Shown: one piece after another, positions 62,532 to 64,000 of the stretch
How positions within the stretch are numbered: the first letter of the stretch is position 1
Layout of the letters: each line of letters starts with the position of its first letter
Source of the DNA: Ricinus communis
Taxonomy: Eukaryota; Streptophyta; Magnoliopsida; Malpighiales; Euphorbiaceae
Assembly: GCF_019578655.1 (NCBI RefSeq)
Contig: NC_063261.1
Location: 22,423,126 to 22,487,125, forward strand
Direction of reading: 5' to 3'
Length of the DNA stretch: 64,000 nt
Position numbers and translations under genes: made by a program
Notes under the pieces: model-generated
What the model saw: the letters and a program-made list of their open reading frames with translations, nothing else
What the model was told of the DNA's origin: nothing
Database searches by the model: none

Positions 62532-64000
62532 TTCCACGAAGGTACCATATGACCTCTCCATTATATTTATATCTGCCCAATTATTGCCTATGGTTTGTGA
62601 ATCGATTTTACGTAAATTGCTAGAGAAATAAAAATAGGATCTAAGGCAGCCCTTCCCATTTGTAAGTTGTTTGTTAAATCTAACATGTTAAAACATGGAT
62701 AGAAACAGACTCCTTTTAATTACTTGTTGACTTGCTGTTGATTGACAAGGATCTTATGGTAGATGAAAGGGTAGTTTCCCTTAATTGTGGAATGCAATTT
62801 AGCTGCACAAACCAATATCTAGCATTTGGAAATGGAATTGAGGCCTCCGTAATATGTAGATTTTATCATGTTTCAGCTATGCAGTAGGCCAGCCTTCCTA
62901 GAATGATCTCATGTGGAACAAAGTCTAAAACTATGTTATTGAATGAAATGAACCTTCTTCACGCCCCTCTCTCCCAGGTCTGCCCCCCCTTTTATCCAAA
63001 TTAAGCATCTAGAGGTAGGGTGCTTATGGTTTTGTAGTTTATGCTTATGCTGGTGCATTTGTCTGCAACAATGGGTGGGCAGTGATGTACAACGAGTTCA
63101 AATGCAGTTATCACTTGGAAGATCTTTTTCATAGAACATATTAGGTAGGAAGGAAACCTACCATCAGCTAGGATGTAGAGACAGCACCTAACAACTAAAG
63201 GAAAATATGATATCAATAATCATGATATAGCTGCCCAGGAAGTAGCTAAATGGTATTTTTATATCCTTAGTTCCCTGATAAAGTTAAATGATGAAGCCTG
63301 TAGTATTTAGTTCTGCAGCCAGCAGTGGCCAATCTTGGATTGCATTTGCTTCCAACCAAAGAGTAGATTGGCTAGTTTTCCTTTTAATCAAGAGGGCAGT
63401 AAATATATATCTTGTACATCGCATATAATGTATTGTCCTTAGCTTATAAAATTTCTAATATTTTAAAGTTTTCCTCTTCCCCTTTTCTACAATATATCAA
63501 CTTGTATTTATGAATGCATATTTCTCTTTCTTCTAAAGAATGAATTTTGTTTGTGGGATTAATCGATTGTTTTAATAGGTTGCAGGATTATATGGTTGCA
63601 CTGGATAAATAGGAGTCTGCGGATTTGGGAAGGGCAGAAATATGTTGAAAATTAAAGCAAAAACTTCAAACATTATTTTGTATGGTTAGTGGTTTTAAGG
63701 TTGTATCCCTAGCTTTAGAAAATTATAGCTCTGCGGAAGCGAATTTTGTAGATTTGGGGAAAATTTCTTAACCTGATGCTTGTAATCTTCTGTCAGAAGT
63801 TTTGGAAATTGACCTATTATATGACGTTTTATTCCTAGATCATTCCACTATTAATTGAAGCAATGAGAATATAACTTTTCTTATAACTACTGTTTATTGA
63901 AGTGAGGATCATCTCCACTTCCTACCGATATACATAGACTTGATAATGTTTATAAGCAATAAACTTTGCAGCTAATCCAAACTTCACCATTTTGAATATT
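62532..64000. other. Yos1 3' flank and spacer
   Basis: The first few hundred bases should be the Yos1 3' UTR. Beyond that I see no supported gene up to the window end. Confidence 0.5.

Overview
The window is nuclear DNA from a dicot plant, most likely a rosid. The evidence is spliced genes with GT-AG introns that give full-length plant proteins, chloroplast transit peptides, a Calvin-cycle gene, AT-rich spacers with many microsatellites, and plant transposon remains. Species cannot be fixed from sequence alone; the proteins fit a Malpighiales-like plant (for example Euphorbiaceae), which is an inference.

Layout. 0-7 kb: AT-rich spacer, a 400-bp element with terminal inverted repeats, and a decayed Ty1/copia LTR retrotransposon (1929-6813) with both LTRs and a TTTTA target duplication. 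8.6-9.1 kb: a broken START/Bet v 1-fold gene. 10-16.5 kb: two minus-strand housekeeping genes in tandem, sedoheptulose-1,7-bisphosphatase (8 exons, 389 aa) and plastid-type adenylosuccinate lyase (10 exons, 553 aa). 17 kb: a decayed Helitron-like element. 19.7-22 kb (+): a membrane-anchored HAD-IIIB phosphatase-like protein. 22.4-23.7 kb (-): a broken Myb/SANT-like gene. 25.4-26.6 kb (-): a GH17 glucanase-like GPI protein with an altered catalytic motif. 30.4-33.3 kb (-): a WLIM2 actin-bundling LIM protein. 35.6-37.4 kb (-): a single-domain trihelix factor. 38.8-42.3 kb (+): a Tti2-like ARM-repeat protein. 43.6-47.3 kb (-): a nucleotide-sugar/triose-phosphate translocator family member. 52.5-53.5 kb (-): ribosomal protein eL33 (RPL35A) with telo-box and site II promoter motifs. 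54.6-55.2 kb: a second, inverted copy of the Helitron-like element. 57.2-59.8 kb (+): an O-fucosyltransferase family protein. 62.3-62.5 kb (+): a Yos1-like ER-Golgi protein.

The genes do not form one pathway, as is normal for a plant chromosome. Their order is informative: from memory, WLIM2, the Tti2-like gene, the HAD phosphatase, GH17, SBPase, RPL35A and the O-fucosyltransferase/Yos1 pair have neighbours on two duplicated Arabidopsis segments (At2g38-39 and At3g54-55). The window looks like a less fractionated version of that ancestral block.

Exon boundaries were read by eye from splice sites. In every spliced gene listed the exon lengths and phases add up to an open frame, which is strong internal support. 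I found no clearly new biological system. The most useful leads are the catalytic-motif changes in the GH17 and HAD proteins, the paired Helitron-like elements, the ADSL transit-peptide/second-Met arrangement, and an exon-fragment duplication inside the Tti2-like gene.
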